Shown: positions 28,878 through 37,761, counted from the stretch's first letter. The stretch: DNA of 64,000 nucleotides from Streptomyces parvulus (GCF_014648855.1 NZ_BMRX01000005.1:62001-126000); one strand, 5' to 3'. The notes: generated from the sequence alone by a model not told the origin. Numbers and translations: made by a program.

Positions 28878-29303
28878 ATGAGCACCGTCACTTTCGGCGT
28901 CACCCCGGGCTTCGGCGAGAAGCTGCACGCGGCCCTCGGCTACAGCGGTGCCGTCCGCGTCGGCGACCGGGTCGAGATCTCCGGTCAGGGCGGGGTGGAC
29001 GACGATCTCGTCATCCCCGAGTCACTGGAGCAGGAGATCATCCAGGCCTTCGACAACGTGGAGCGCACGCTCAACACGGTCGGCGCCACCTGGAAGGACG
29101 TCATCCACGTGAACTCGTACCACAAGGTCGCACCGGGCGACGACGTCATCGGCGACGACCACAACAGGGTCATGGCCGAGCAGTTCCGCCGCCGCCTCGG
29201 CGGGCGCGCGCCGATCTGGACGGAGAGCGGCGTCACGGTCCTCGGCCTCGCCGCCATGCGCGTCGAGATCCGCGTCACCGCGATCGTCGGGTCGGGGGAC
29301 TGA
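28878..29303 (+). CDS. RidA family protein (imine/enamine deaminase-like)
   Basis: This is a 141-residue RidA/YjgF/UK114 protein. Canonical members hydrolyse reactive enamines and imines released by PLP enzymes; several subfamilies lack that activity. Visible features are GDRVEISGQGG near residues 27-36, AFDNVERTLNTVGATWKDV near 52-70 and the C-terminal VEIRVTAIVG. The catalytic arginine of active RidA, usually in an R-x-x-[VC]-x-V context, corresponds to the MRVEIRV segment. ATG at 28878 follows GGAAGAGGGAG at a good distance; upstream in-frame starts would pass through the operators. It is controlled by the divergent MarR gene. Confidence 0.85.
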   Translation: MSTVTFGVTPGFGEKLHAALGYSGAVRVGDRVEISGQGGVDDDLVIPESLEQEIIQAFDNVERTLNTVGATWKDVIHVNSYHKVAPGDDVIGDDHNRVMAEQFRRRLGGRAPIWTESGVTVLGLAAMRVEIRVTAIVGSGD

Positions 29304-29399
29304 GAACCCCGCGGTCAGTGCGGCGGCGGACGGTGCGGGGCAGGCGCCGTCCCGCCACCCTCCCGGCCGCACGGCAGCCCGTCCCCCTTGGCGGCCCCG

Positions 29400-31091
29400 T
29401 CAGCGACCGGTCGCCGACAAGGCCAGGCGCCGGCCGCGGAAGCGCTCGCGCAGGAGTCGGTCGTGGCTGACGACCACGAGCGTGCCGGTGTAGTGGGCGA
29501 GGGCCGCCTCGATCTCCTCCGTCAGCGACGGCGACAGGTGGTTCGTCGGTTCGTCGAGGAGGAGCAGGTCGAGGGGGCCGCAGGTCACCAGGCGGGCCAG
29601 TTCCAGCTTGCGGCGCTGTCCCGCCGACAGGTCGCGCACGCGGACGGACAGGTCCTCGGCGCGGAACAGCCCCAGCGCGAGCAGCGGGTCGGCGTGGTCG
29701 TCCGGGTGGCCCGGGCGTCCGGCGGCGTAGGCCGCGAGGAGCGTGCGGCCGTCGAAGGCCGACTCCGGGGCGCACTGCTGACGCAGGTGCCCGACCCGCC
29801 CCGGCCGGCGCACCGAACCGGCCCCGGGCGCCAGCTCCCCTGCCAGCACCTGGAGCAGGGTGCTCTTGCCGGCGCCGTTGGGCCCGGTGACGAGCAGCCG
29901 CTCCCCGGGGTCGAGCCTCAAGTGCGGGACGGAGAGGCGGCCTTCGACCAGGACCCCGTCCAGCCGGATCCCGTTGGGGTGGCCGGCCTCCGCCCGCTCC
30001 TCCGTGACCGGCGCGCCTTCGACGCGGGCGGCGAAGCGCAGGGGGGACGGCGGCGGTGGCACCGCGTGCTCCATGAGCCGCTGAAGGCGCTCGTGGGCGT
30101 TGGCGATGCGGCTCTGGGCGCCGTGGGACCGCGACCGGGCCCGGAAGGCACCGGCGCCGCTGAAGGCCCGCGGCCCCTTCCGGGGGATCCCGTCCAGCAT
30201 GCCGGCGTGGGAGGCCAGCAGGGCCCGCTGCCTGGCGACCTCGTCCCGCCACTGCTCGTACTCCCATGCCCAGCGCGCCCGGTCCGCCGCCTTGGCGGTG
30301 AGGTATCCGGCGTATCCGTTGCCGTAGCGCCGTACCGTGCGCCGGTCCTGGTCGACCTCCAGCACGGTGGAGGTGACGCGCTCCAGGAACGCCCGGTCGT
30401 GCGTGGCCGCGATCACCGTGCCCCGGTGGCGGCGCAGGTGCGCTTCGAGCCAGGCGACGGCCTCGTCGTCCAGGTCGTTGGTCGGCTCGTCGAGCAGGAG
30501 CAGTTCGGGCGCCGAGGCCAGCGTCGCGGCGAGCGCGAGCCGGGAGCGCTGCCCTCCGGAGAGGGTGGAGAGCGGCCGCGCCCGGTCGAGCGGCGCGCGC
30601 TCCCCCAGGTGGCGCAGGGTCACCTCGACCCGGCGGTCCGCGTCCCGGCCGCCGCGCGCCTCGTACTCCGCCAGCAGCGCCGCATACGCGTCCAGGGCGT
30701 CCGGACCGGCGGTGTCCAGCCGGGCCTCCGCGGCCCGGATGCGGTGTTCCAGGGCCCGCAGGTCGCCCAGTACGTGGTCCACGGCGTCGCCGACGCTCGC
30801 CGTGCCGGGGAGGTCGAGGGTCTGGGCGAGATGACCGATGCCGCCCGGTGCCGTCACGGTCAGGGTGCCGTTGTCGGCCGGCTCCTGCCCGGCGAGCAGC
30901 CGCAGCAGGGTGGACTTGCCGGAGCCGTTGTCCCCGACGACGCCCACTCTCTCGCCCGGCCGGACGGTGAGGGAGACGCGGTCCAGGACGACGCGGTCGC
31001 CGTAGCGCTTGGTGACCTCGGCGAGGGCGATCTGGGACGTGGAACGGGCGGGGGCGGCGTGCACGGTGGTGACGGGGGCGGCAGGGCGCAA
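29400..31091 (-). CDS. ABC-F family ATPase (ribosome-associated, possible antibiotic-resistance type)
   Basis: This is a 563-residue soluble protein with two ABC modules and no membrane segment. Walker A is GDNGSGKST near residue 54 and GPNGAGKST near 400, with signatures LSGGQRSRLALA and LSAGQRRKLELA. ABC-F proteins act on the ribosome; Streptomyces members are often self-resistance or stress factors. The start is set at TTG 31091, which has GAAGGA six bases upstream. Longer forms beginning at 31166 or 31196 lie at or upstream of the predicted promoter and cannot be in the message. That leaves an untranslated leader of about 70 bases, room for attenuation. Confidence 0.8.
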   Translation of the reverse strand: MRPAAPVTTVHAAPARSTSQIALAEVTKRYGDRVVLDRVSLTVRPGERVGVVGDNGSGKSTLLRLLAGQEPADNGTLTVTAPGGIGHLAQTLDLPGTASVGDAVDHVLGDLRALEHRIRAAEARLDTAGPDALDAYAALLAEYEARGGRDADRRVEVTLRHLGERAPLDRARPLSTLSGGQRSRLALAATLASAPELLLLDEPTNDLDDEAVAWLEAHLRRHRGTVIAATHDRAFLERVTSTVLEVDQDRRTVRRYGNGYAGYLTAKAADRARWAWEYEQWRDEVARQRALLASHAGMLDGIPRKGPRAFSGAGAFRARSRSHGAQSRIANAHERLQRLMEHAVPPPPSPLRFAARVEGAPVTEERAEAGHPNGIRLDGVLVEGRLSVPHLRLDPGERLLVTGPNGAGKSTLLQVLAGELAPGAGSVRRPGRVGHLRQQCAPESAFDGRTLLAAYAAGRPGHPDDHADPLLALGLFRAEDLSVRVRDLSAGQRRKLELARLVTCGPLDLLLLDEPTNHLSPSLTEEIEAALAHYTGTLVVVSHDRLLRERFRGRRLALSATGR

Positions 31092-31167
31092 GGGCAGTCC
31101 TTCGCTGGGGGGCGGGGGGTGTGCGGCGGGGCGAAGTCTGATCCTCCGTCGCCAGCCGACATCCATG

Positions 31168-31196
31168 AGGTTAGACGATACGGTCCGTCTCGTCAA
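31168..31196 (-). promoter_or_regulatory. Strong promoter of the ABC-F gene with an operator-like palindrome in its spacer
   Basis: On the minus strand, TTGACG (31196-31191), 17 bases, TAACCT (31173-31168) is close to the vegetative consensus. The spacer together with the end of the -35 box forms a 21-bp inverted repeat at 31174-31194: GACGA-N-ACGG-N-CCGT-N-TCGTC. A repressor bound there, TetR-like in shape, would block RNA polymerase. No regulator gene is adjacent. Confidence 0.7.
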
Positions 31197-31265
31197 AGCG
31201 ACCGAGCAAAGTCCCCGGCACCACGCCGACGTGGCAGCCGGGGACTCGGACGGCTTCCTACGCGG

Positions 31266-32672
31266 TCACTGCTCGCTCTTCCTCCGGAGGAACACCAGCA
31301 CCGCGCCCCCGATGACCACCAGTCCGATCGCCGCGCCGCCGATCAGCGGGGTGGCCCCGGAGCTGCCGGTCTCGGCGAGGTTGGGGTTCCGCGTGGGGGT
31401 GACGACCGTGGCGGGGGCCGGTTCGCCGAGGGTCTGGGTGGTGTCGCCGGCCGCGGCGGCGCCCTGGGTGCGGCAGTCGAGGACGCCGGTGAAGCGCTGC
31501 TCGAAGCCGGCCGGGCCGCGGACGGTGAAGTCGTAGGGCCGGTCCTCCGGCAGCGGCACGGTCACCGTGCGGGTCTCACCGGGCGCGACGGTGTACTCGT
31601 CCGCCGTCAGGGAGAAGGTGAACGGCTCGTCGCCCGTGTTGGCCGCGGTGACGTCCAGGCCGCCCTCGGCGCAGTTCTTCTCGGCGGACAGCGCCGGTAT
31701 CGGTCCCTGACCGGCCCAGGTGGCCGTCGCCGTCGCCGCGACTGTGGACTCGCTGGAGCCCGCCAGGATCTGGGTCTGGCTGCGGCTCTCGGAGGCGAAG
31801 GCCCGGCCGACCGGCACGGTGGTCGACGCCTGGACGGTCAGCGCCGACGTACCCGCCTCGGCGTCCTCGGGCACGTCGAAGAAGATCTGGGCGCCGTCGG
31901 TGACCTCGGTGACCGGCTCGCCCCTCTTGTCGACGATCCGCACACCGACGGCGGTGGCGTCCACCGGAGGCGTCACGGTCGCGCCGCCCGCGTTGGTGCG
32001 CACGGTGACCGGGCCGATCCGCTCACCGGGCCGGCCGGAGACCGCGGTCGGGTCCAGGGTGAGCGAGGCCGCGGGCTCGGCGAGGCCGCGGGCGCTCTTC
32101 TCCAGGTAGTCGGCGAGCCGCTCGGCCTGCGGGTCGGTCGCCTCGACGTCCGTGTGGTCGGAGTAGCGCCAGATGGCCACCTGGGTGCCGGCCGCCGCGT
32201 CCTCCTCGGTGAGCCCGCCGGGGACGCCCGCCTTCTTCGCGAGCGCGGCGAGGTCGTTGACCTGCGGGTAGGAGTTGTCCAGGATCCAGCGGATGCGGCC
32301 CGCGTCCCGGTTGGTGCCCAGCGAGGTGCCGCTCCACGGCGTCTCGTAGTACTTGGCGTCCTTCTGCGTCGGGTTCTGGATGTCGACGCAGTACGTCTGC
32401 AGCATCCCGCCGCCGTCGACGGACATCTCGAACAGGCCGGCCGGCACCTCCTGGTCGCCGCCCTCCCCGTGGATGACCGCGGTGCCGTGGGTCTTGAGCC
32501 CGCCCATGGTGGCCGTCGCCCCGCCCTGGCCGCGCGCCGTGTCCTGGGCGGCGGCCGGACCGGCACCGGCCACCAGACCGGCGACGGAGGCCGCGGACAC
32601 GAGCACCGCGGCGGCGGTGCGTGCCGTGACCCGACCGGGCAGAGACAGTACGGCGAGCGAAGAAAACACCAA
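31266..32672 (-). CDS. Sortase-anchored surface protein with Cys-Gln thioester (TQxA) domain
   Basis: This is a secreted 468-residue cell-wall protein. A signal peptide covers residues 1-43 (cleavage near AAA-QD). The thioester domain has Cys95 in TYCVD and Gln164 in TQVAIW, the pair that forms an internal thioester used for covalent attachment to a surface. Beta-rich domains follow at about 200-420. The sorting signal LAETG is at 432-436, followed by a hydrophobic helix and RRKSEQ; LAxTG is the signal of class E sortases in Streptomyces. GTG at 32672 has GAAGGGG upstream. It is monocistronic, downstream of ssbB on the same strand after a 259-base gap. Confidence 0.86.
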   Translation of the reverse strand: MVFSSLAVLSLPGRVTARTAAAVLVSAASVAGLVAGAGPAAAQDTARGQGGATATMGGLKTHGTAVIHGEGGDQEVPAGLFEMSVDGGGMLQTYCVDIQNPTQKDAKYYETPWSGTSLGTNRDAGRIRWILDNSYPQVNDLAALAKKAGVPGGLTEEDAAAGTQVAIWRYSDHTDVEATDPQAERLADYLEKSARGLAEPAASLTLDPTAVSGRPGERIGPVTVRTNAGGATVTPPVDATAVGVRIVDKRGEPVTEVTDGAQIFFDVPEDAEAGTSALTVQASTTVPVGRAFASESRSQTQILAGSSESTVAATATATWAGQGPIPALSAEKNCAEGGLDVTAANTGDEPFTFSLTADEYTVAPGETRTVTVPLPEDRPYDFTVRGPAGFEQRFTGVLDCRTQGAAAAGDTTQTLGEPAPATVVTPTRNPNLAETGSSGATPLIGGAAIGLVVIGGAVLVFLRRKSEQ

Positions 32673-32781
32673 ATTCCCCTTCGAGCAGGACCCGTTGGCG
32701 TGGGGTGAACGGTCCCACCAGCAGAATCAGCAGCCCCGCAGGGCTCGTTCGGCATCCTAAGGACCTGACGTGGCGTGACCC

Positions 32782-32798
32782 GGGGTGATGTTCACCCC
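32782..32798. repeat. Short inverted repeat upstream of the thioester adhesin
   Basis: GGGGTGA-TGT-TCACCCC is a perfect seven-base-arm repeat 110 bases upstream of the adhesin start. It could be an operator. Regulator unknown. Confidence 0.4.
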
Positions 32799-32845
32799 CG
32801 CGGTGATCCGAATCGGAATCGTTATCCCCGACCCACCCCGCGAGC

Positions 32846-32901
32846 AGGGCTTATCGACAAATCCACCCTGTTTCGCCCGGGCACATGGGCCGATAAGCCC
32901 T
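32846..32901. repeat. 11-bp inverted repeat with 34-base spacer between ssbB and the adhesin gene
   Basis: AGGGCTTATCG at 32846-32856 is exactly repeated in inverted form (CGATAAGCCCT) at 32891-32901. The arms are less GC-rich than the surroundings. The element lies 31 bases beyond the ssbB stop and about 175 bases upstream of the adhesin start, so it may be a paired binding site or a long-loop transcription terminator for ssbB. Confidence 0.5.
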
Positions 32902-32931
32902 ACTTCGGTCAGTTCCGGCGGATGGCCCGGG

Positions 32932-33408
32932 TCAGGCCACTGCGGCGGGCTCCGGCTGCTGTTCGCGGTCCGTGCCGTCCGACTCCCCCGTCGGCGTCTC
33001 CCAGTTGGGCTCCGGTCGCGGCGGGGCGGCCGCCGCCTCCGTCGTCTCCGTCTTCCCGGTGCGCCTGAACGCGGCCGTGCCGCGGGCCAGATCGTGGCCG
33101 ATCGCCACGGCGTCGATGTCCGCCGACGTCCGGCTCTGTCCGTCGCGGACGTCCGTGCGGACCTTCAGCCGGCCCTGGACGACCACCGGGTCTCCGACCG
33201 CGAGCGACGCCGACGCGTTGGCGGCGAGCTGCCGATTGGCCCACACGGTGAAGAAGTTGGTGTGGCCGTCCGTCCAGGCGCTCTTATCCCGGTCCCAGTA
33301 GCGCGCCGTGACCGCGAGCCGGAAGCGCGCCGACGGGCCGTTCGCCAGGTCCCGGAAGACCGGCTGGGTGGCCACGTTGCCCACGGCGCAGATCATCGTC
33401 TCGTTCAT
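32932..33408 (-). CDS. ssbB: Single-stranded DNA-binding protein, SsbB-like paralogue
   Basis: This is a 158-residue ssDNA-binding protein. The OB fold covers about residues 1-112 (NETMICAVGNVATQP, then FRLAVTARYWDRD, VWANRQLAANA and GDPVVVQGRLKVRTD). The C-terminal tail is short and lacks the acidic DDDIPF tip of the essential SsbA, so it probably does not recruit replication partners. In S. coelicolor the matching gene ssbB (SCO2683) is linked to chromosome segregation at sporulation. ATG at 33408 has GGAGGACTCGCG upstream. It lies downstream of dynB on the same strand. Confidence 0.85.
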   Translation of the reverse strand: MNETMICAVGNVATQPVFRDLANGPSARFRLAVTARYWDRDKSAWTDGHTNFFTVWANRQLAANASASLAVGDPVVVQGRLKVRTDVRDGQSRTSADIDAVAIGHDLARGTAAFRRTGKTETTEAAAAPPRPEPNWETPTGESDGTDREQQPEPAAVA

Positions 33409-33712
33409 CGCGAGTCCTCCCTCCCGCACGGGCTCCTCCCGTACGGCTGCGTCCGGCGGCCGCCTTCGTCGCGACCGCCGCACGGCCAGACTGCCCGGGT
33501 CCGAGCCGGCCCGCCGAGGGCTGTGGACCACCACCCGCCTGTGGAGAACTCCGTCACCCACGAGGGTGAGGGCCGCGGCCCGCCCACGGTCGGGATCACG
33601 GCCCCCGCCCCTCCCCCGAACCCGGCGCCCGCCCCCGGAAGCCGGCGCCGCACCCCGTGCCCGCCGCGCTCCCCTGCCTACCGCGCCCCCGACCCACCCC
33701 CCGTGCCACCGC
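33409..33712. other. 304-base gap between dynB and ssbB, with a 20-bp direct repeat
   Basis: No credible gene is present on either strand. The ssbB-proximal half holds its ribosome site and probably its promoter, though no clear -35/-10 pair is visible. The distal half is a C-rich tract with a 20-bp direct repeat, GCCTACCGCGCCCCCGACCC, at 33676-33695 and 33711-33730. The second copy covers the dynB stop codon. Confidence 0.5.
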
Positions 33713-35827
33713 CTACCGCGCCCCCGACCCCACCCCCGTCACCCGCCCGTACTGCTCCCGCACTTCCCGGTACCGCAGCAGTTCCGCCGCCAGCGGATCC
33801 AGCACCCTGGCCCGGCCGCACCCGGCGGCCGCCTCGCGCAGCAGCCGTTCCGCCTCGTGGCCGTAGCGGCGGGCCGGTCCGCGGGCGGCCATGCGGCAGC
33901 TCCACTCGATGAGGGGGCCGCCGATGATGCCGGTCAGCATCAGCAGCACCGGCACGCCCAGGTTCGGCGACAGGAAGCCGACGATCTGGCCCAGCAGCCA
34001 CAGGCCGCCCACCACCTGGGTCAGGGTCATGCACGCCTGGCCCAGCACGGCCACCGGCCACCAGCCGGGCCGCGGCGGGCGGCCCGGCGGCAGCCCCGTG
34101 CGCTCGGCCAGCTCGTCCAGGGCCTCGGGCAGCCCGTGCGCGCCCCGCAGCGCCGCCTCCCGCATGGCCTGCGCCCACGGCGCCGGCAGTCCGGCCGACG
34201 CCCGTTCGGAGACCGTGCGCACCGCCTGCTCGACACGCTGACGCGCGGTGGCCTCCTCGTCCGGCTGGACGCGCAGCGGAAGCCGGCCCGTCGCCGGTTC
34301 GCGGCGCTCGTGGTACCAGCGCCACAGCCGCAGCCAGGGCGTGCCGCACGCGCGGTTGGCGTTGCGCAGCCACGCGCGCTCGGCCGCGTCGCCCGCCGCG
34401 GTGGCGCCCACCGCGTCGGCGAGCCGGTCCGAGAACTCCTCCCGCGCCTCCTCGCTGAGGCCGGTCCGCCGCCCCGTGACGTACACGGGCCGCAGCCGGC
34501 GCGCGGCGGCGTCGACGTCGGCCGCGATACGGCGCGCCGGGGCCTGCCGCTCGGCGACGAACTGGCCTAGCACCTCCCGCAGTTCGCCGATGCCCTCACC
34601 GGTGAGCGCGGACAGGGCGAGGACGGTGGCGCCGGGTTCGCCGTGCTCCCCGAGCGCGATGCCGTCCTCGTCGAGCAGGCGCCGCAGGTCGTCGAGGACC
34701 TGCTCGGCGGCCTCGCCGGGCAGCCGGTCGACCTGGTTGAGGACGACGAGGGTGACCTCCGCGTGGCCCGCCATCGGCCGCAGATAGCGCTCGTGCAGGA
34801 CCGCGTCGGCGTACTTCTCGGGGTCGACGACCCAGATGACGGCGTCCACCAGGTCCAGGATGCGGTCCACCTGCTCGCGGTGCTGCACGGCGGCCGAGTC
34901 GTGGTCGGGCAGGTCGATGAGGACCAGCCCGCGCAGCGGCGCCTCGGAGTCGGGGTGCTGGATCGGGCGCCGGCGCAGGCGGCCGGGGATGCCGAGGCGG
35001 TCCAGGAGGCTGGCGGCGCCGTCGCTCCAACTGCACGCGATGGGCGCGGCGGTGGTCGGCCTGCGGACGCCGGTCTCGGAGATCGTCACGCCGGCGAGGG
35101 TGTTGAACAGCTGCGACTTGCCGCTGCCGGTCGCGCCCGCGATGGCGACGACGGTGTGCTGCCCGGAGAGCCTGCGCCGCGCGGCGGCCTCGTCGAGGAC
35201 CCGGCCCGCCTCGGCCAGGGTGTCGCCGTCGAGCCGGGTCCGGGAGAGGCCGACCAGTTCGCGCAGGGCGTCCAGCCGGGACCTGAGCTGTCCGTCGTAG
35301 GCGAGTGGCATCAGGGCGGCCGACGTGGCGGGGGGCCTGCCGGGCAGTACCGCGTACTGCTCCGTCCCGCCCTTCTCGTCCACCCGGCGAGCGATCAGCC
35401 CGTCACCCCAGGCGCCCTCCCCGTCCCCGTGGCCACCACCGCCACCGGGGACCGGACCCGAGCCGGAATCGGCGGCACCGCCCGCACCGGAACCGCCCCC
35501 GGCCCCGGGCGCACGGCCTTCCCGCTCCCCGCGAACCCGCTCGTCACCGGCCCGCCCCCCACGACCCGGCTCCCCGCCGCCCCGCTCCCCGTCGGCCGCG
35601 TCCCGCGTACGCCCGCCCCCGCGCCGCCGCAGCCACGCGCCCCGCACCGGCTCCCCGGGCGCGCCCTCGGCGTCGTGCGCACGCGCGGTCTCCGTCTCGG
35701 CGGCGGCGCGCTCCGCCTCCCGGCCCCCGGCCGCGGATTCCGCGTCGCCGGTCCGGCCCGTCCGGTCCGCGTCCTGGGTGGTGTGGTCGGTGTGCTCGGT
35801 GGGGTCCTGGTCAGTGACGGCGGTCAC
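33713..35827 (-). CDS. dynB: Dynamin-like GTPase with C-terminal membrane segments, DynB-like
   Basis: This is a 704-residue GTPase. Residues 1-150 are a charged, Gly-rich tail of low complexity. The GTPase domain follows, with G1 GATGSGKSQ at 231-239, G3 in LIDLPDHDS and G4 in NQVDR. A helical region and two hydrophobic segments near 590-640 (LGQACMTLTQVVGGLWLLG and LLMLTGIIGGPLI) then anchor it in the membrane. In Streptomyces, DynA and DynB form a complex that stabilises FtsZ rings in sporulation septa, with DynB the membrane-bound partner. GTG at 35827 begins four bases after the dynA stop, so the pair is an operon. Confidence 0.8.
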   Translation of the reverse strand: MTAVTDQDPTEHTDHTTQDADRTGRTGDAESAAGGREAERAAAETETARAHDAEGAPGEPVRGAWLRRRGGGRTRDAADGERGGGEPGRGGRAGDERVRGEREGRAPGAGGGSGAGGAADSGSGPVPGGGGGHGDGEGAWGDGLIARRVDEKGGTEQYAVLPGRPPATSAALMPLAYDGQLRSRLDALRELVGLSRTRLDGDTLAEAGRVLDEAAARRRLSGQHTVVAIAGATGSGKSQLFNTLAGVTISETGVRRPTTAAPIACSWSDGAASLLDRLGIPGRLRRRPIQHPDSEAPLRGLVLIDLPDHDSAAVQHREQVDRILDLVDAVIWVVDPEKYADAVLHERYLRPMAGHAEVTLVVLNQVDRLPGEAAEQVLDDLRRLLDEDGIALGEHGEPGATVLALSALTGEGIGELREVLGQFVAERQAPARRIAADVDAAARRLRPVYVTGRRTGLSEEAREEFSDRLADAVGATAAGDAAERAWLRNANRACGTPWLRLWRWYHERREPATGRLPLRVQPDEEATARQRVEQAVRTVSERASAGLPAPWAQAMREAALRGAHGLPEALDELAERTGLPPGRPPRPGWWPVAVLGQACMTLTQVVGGLWLLGQIVGFLSPNLGVPVLLMLTGIIGGPLIEWSCRMAARGPARRYGHEAERLLREAAAGCGRARVLDPLAAELLRYREVREQYGRVTGVGSGAR

Positions 35828-35831
35828 CGGG

Positions 35832-37439
35832 TCACCTCTCCTTCTGCAGTACGGACAGCGCGGCGATGAGTTCGGCCTGCGGCTCGGGGTGCACCTCAAG
35901 ACCGTCGAGCGGGGCCAGCCGGCGCTCGCGCTCGACGTGCAGGACGCGGTCGACGTGTTCGTCGAGCAGCCGTCCGCCCCGGTCGCGCAGCCGCAGCGCG
36001 CCGTGGGCCCCGATCCGCTCGGCCAGCCGCTCCCCGGCGACACGGGCTCGCCGCCCGCCGAGCAGCACGGTGGCGACCAGCCCGGCCACCACGCCGGGGT
36101 CGGGAGCGAGGTTCCGGTCCAGCTCGCGGACCTCTTCCTCGGCGTACTCCTCCAGCTCCCGCCGCCAGCGCCGCACGGCCAGCCCGATCCGGTGCTCGGC
36201 GCTCTCCGGGCCGGGGTCGTGACCCGTGAGTTCCGGTGCCGCCGCGGCCGGTTCGGCCCGCCAGGCCTCGTCGACGCGTTCGTCGGCGGCGGTGACGGCG
36301 CACAGCAGCAGCGCGCTCAGGCTCTCCACCAGGGAGTCGAGGAGTTCCTCCGGGGAGCAGTCGAGGGGGAAGGCCCGCCAGCGCTTGAGAGCGTCCCCGG
36401 CGAGCACGGCCCCCGCCTGCAACCGGCCCCGTACGCGCGCGTGCTCGCCGTCGTACGCCCCCTCGACGGCGGCGGTGAGCCGCAGGGCGGCGGCGTACTG
36501 GGCGGCGGTGGCACCGGCGAGTTCGGGCATCCGGGACTTGAGGGAGTCCAGGATGCCGTGCGCCGTGCGGGCCATGGTGTGGTGCCGCGCCTCCAGGTCC
36601 TGGGCCCGGTGCACCAGCCAGGACCGCAGCGGGGCCACGGCGCTGGCCGGCAACAGCCCGCCGCCCCAGGCCGATTCGGGCAGCTCGGGCACGGTGAAGC
36701 GGGGCACGTCGCCGAGGCCGGCCTTGGTGAGCAGCGCCGCGTACTGCCGGGACACCTCGGCCACCACCTGGTGCGGCACCCGGTCGAGCACGGTGACCAG
36801 GGTGGCGTCGTACTCCTTCGCGGTGCGCAGCAGGTGCCAGGGCACCGCGTCGGCGTACCGGGCGGCCGTGGTGACCATCACCCAGATGTCGGCGGCGCAG
36901 ATCAGCTCGGCCGCCAGGACGCGGTTGTCGGCGACGAGGGAGTCGATGTCGGGCGCGTCCAGCAGGGCGACGCCCGGCGGCAGGGTGTCGGCGGTCTCGA
37001 CGCGCAGGACGCGCGCGGGGTTCTCGCCGGGCAGCAGCAGGTCGTCGTCCGGTTCCCGGTGCGGCACCCACACGCGCGTGAGGTCGGGCAGCACCCGCAT
37101 CCCGCTGAACCAGTGGTGGTCCTCCGGGTGGCAGACCAGCACCGGTGTGCGGGTCGTGGGCCGCAGCACGCCGGCCTCGCTGACCCGCCGGCCCACGAGG
37201 GAGTTCACCAGGGTGGACTTCCCGGCGCCGGTGGAACCGCCCACCACGGCGAGCAGCGGAGCCTCGGGCTCCTTCAGCCGCGGCACCAGGTAGTCGTCGA
37301 GCTGGGCGAGCAGTTCGTCGCGGTTGGCACGCGCGCGTGGGGCACCCGCCAGGGGCAGCGGGAAGCGTGCGGCCGCGACGCGGTCGCGCAGCGCGGAGAG
37401 TGCGTCGAGCAGCTGAGGCCGTACGTCCAAGGTCACCAC
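35832..37439 (-). CDS. dynA: Dynamin-like GTPase, DynA-like
   Basis: This is a 535-residue GTPase without membrane segments. G1 is GGSTGAGKS at 67-75, G2 is the threonine in RPTTRTPVL, and G3 is in LLDAPDIDS. Helical middle and effector regions follow. It probably works with the membrane-bound GTPase encoded four bases downstream to stabilise sporulation septa. The start is uncertain: tandem GTG codons at 37439 and 37436 begin the conserved [19 protein letters not shown] stretch, while ATG at 37478 would add 13 residues. Neither has a good ribosome site. A TAAAAT element lies just upstream of the GTGs. Confidence 0.8.
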   Translation of the reverse strand: MVTLDVRPQLLDALSALRDRVAAARFPLPLAGAPRARANRDELLAQLDDYLVPRLKEPEAPLLAVVGGSTGAGKSTLVNSLVGRRVSEAGVLRPTTRTPVLVCHPEDHHWFSGMRVLPDLTRVWVPHREPDDDLLLPGENPARVLRVETADTLPPGVALLDAPDIDSLVADNRVLAAELICAADIWVMVTTAARYADAVPWHLLRTAKEYDATLVTVLDRVPHQVVAEVSRQYAALLTKAGLGDVPRFTVPELPESAWGGGLLPASAVAPLRSWLVHRAQDLEARHHTMARTAHGILDSLKSRMPELAGATAAQYAAALRLTAAVEGAYDGEHARVRGRLQAGAVLAGDALKRWRAFPLDCSPEELLDSLVESLSALLLCAVTAADERVDEAWRAEPAAAAPELTGHDPGPESAEHRIGLAVRRWRRELEEYAEEEVRELDRNLAPDPGVVAGLVATVLLGGRRARVAGERLAERIGAHGALRLRDRGGRLLDEHVDRVLHVERERRLAPLDGLEVHPEPQAELIAALSVLQKER

Positions 37440-37761
37440 ATGGGAAGAATGCCCAATTTTAGGGGAATTCTGAAGCATATGAGCATGTCTGCGCGCCGAC
37501 CGGACACTCCGGACGGAAGCCACTACTGGGACGCGAGCGCGGTCCAGGCATAACGAGTGGACAACACCCGATGCGCGAGCGGCCAAAAGCGATGCACGAT
37601 TCGTACCTGCCTGCGATTATCAGAACCGCTTCACCGAACCTCCACATCAAGGCACGGAGGGGAAGCATCAGGGACACGGAGCCGGGAGCCCTATCCTTGT
37701 CCCCGGCAACGTCACGGACCGGCCCGTACCCGGGCCCCGACGAACGAGGCCACCACACCAG
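37440..37761. other. 322-base intergenic region upstream of dynA and tRNA-Arg
   Basis: There is no convincing gene here. It must hold the dynA promoter (reading left) and the tRNA promoter (reading right). The DNA near 37440-37490 and 37550-37640 is clearly less GC-rich than the genes. TAAAAT (minus strand, 37459-37454) and TATCCT near 37691 (plus strand) are -10-like, without convincing -35 partners. Confidence 0.5.

Noticed and set aside
31092..31196. Longer N-terminus for the ABC-F protein (start at 31196 or ATG at 31166)
   Set aside because: These codons lie in or just after the -35/-10 promoter boxes, and the extra residues are a Pro/Arg run not seen in the family.
29388..32708. A 1106-codon open frame on the plus strand opposite the ABC-F and adhesin genes
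   Set aside because: The opposite strand encodes two proteins with complete known motifs. This frame has none and crosses the ABC-F promoter.
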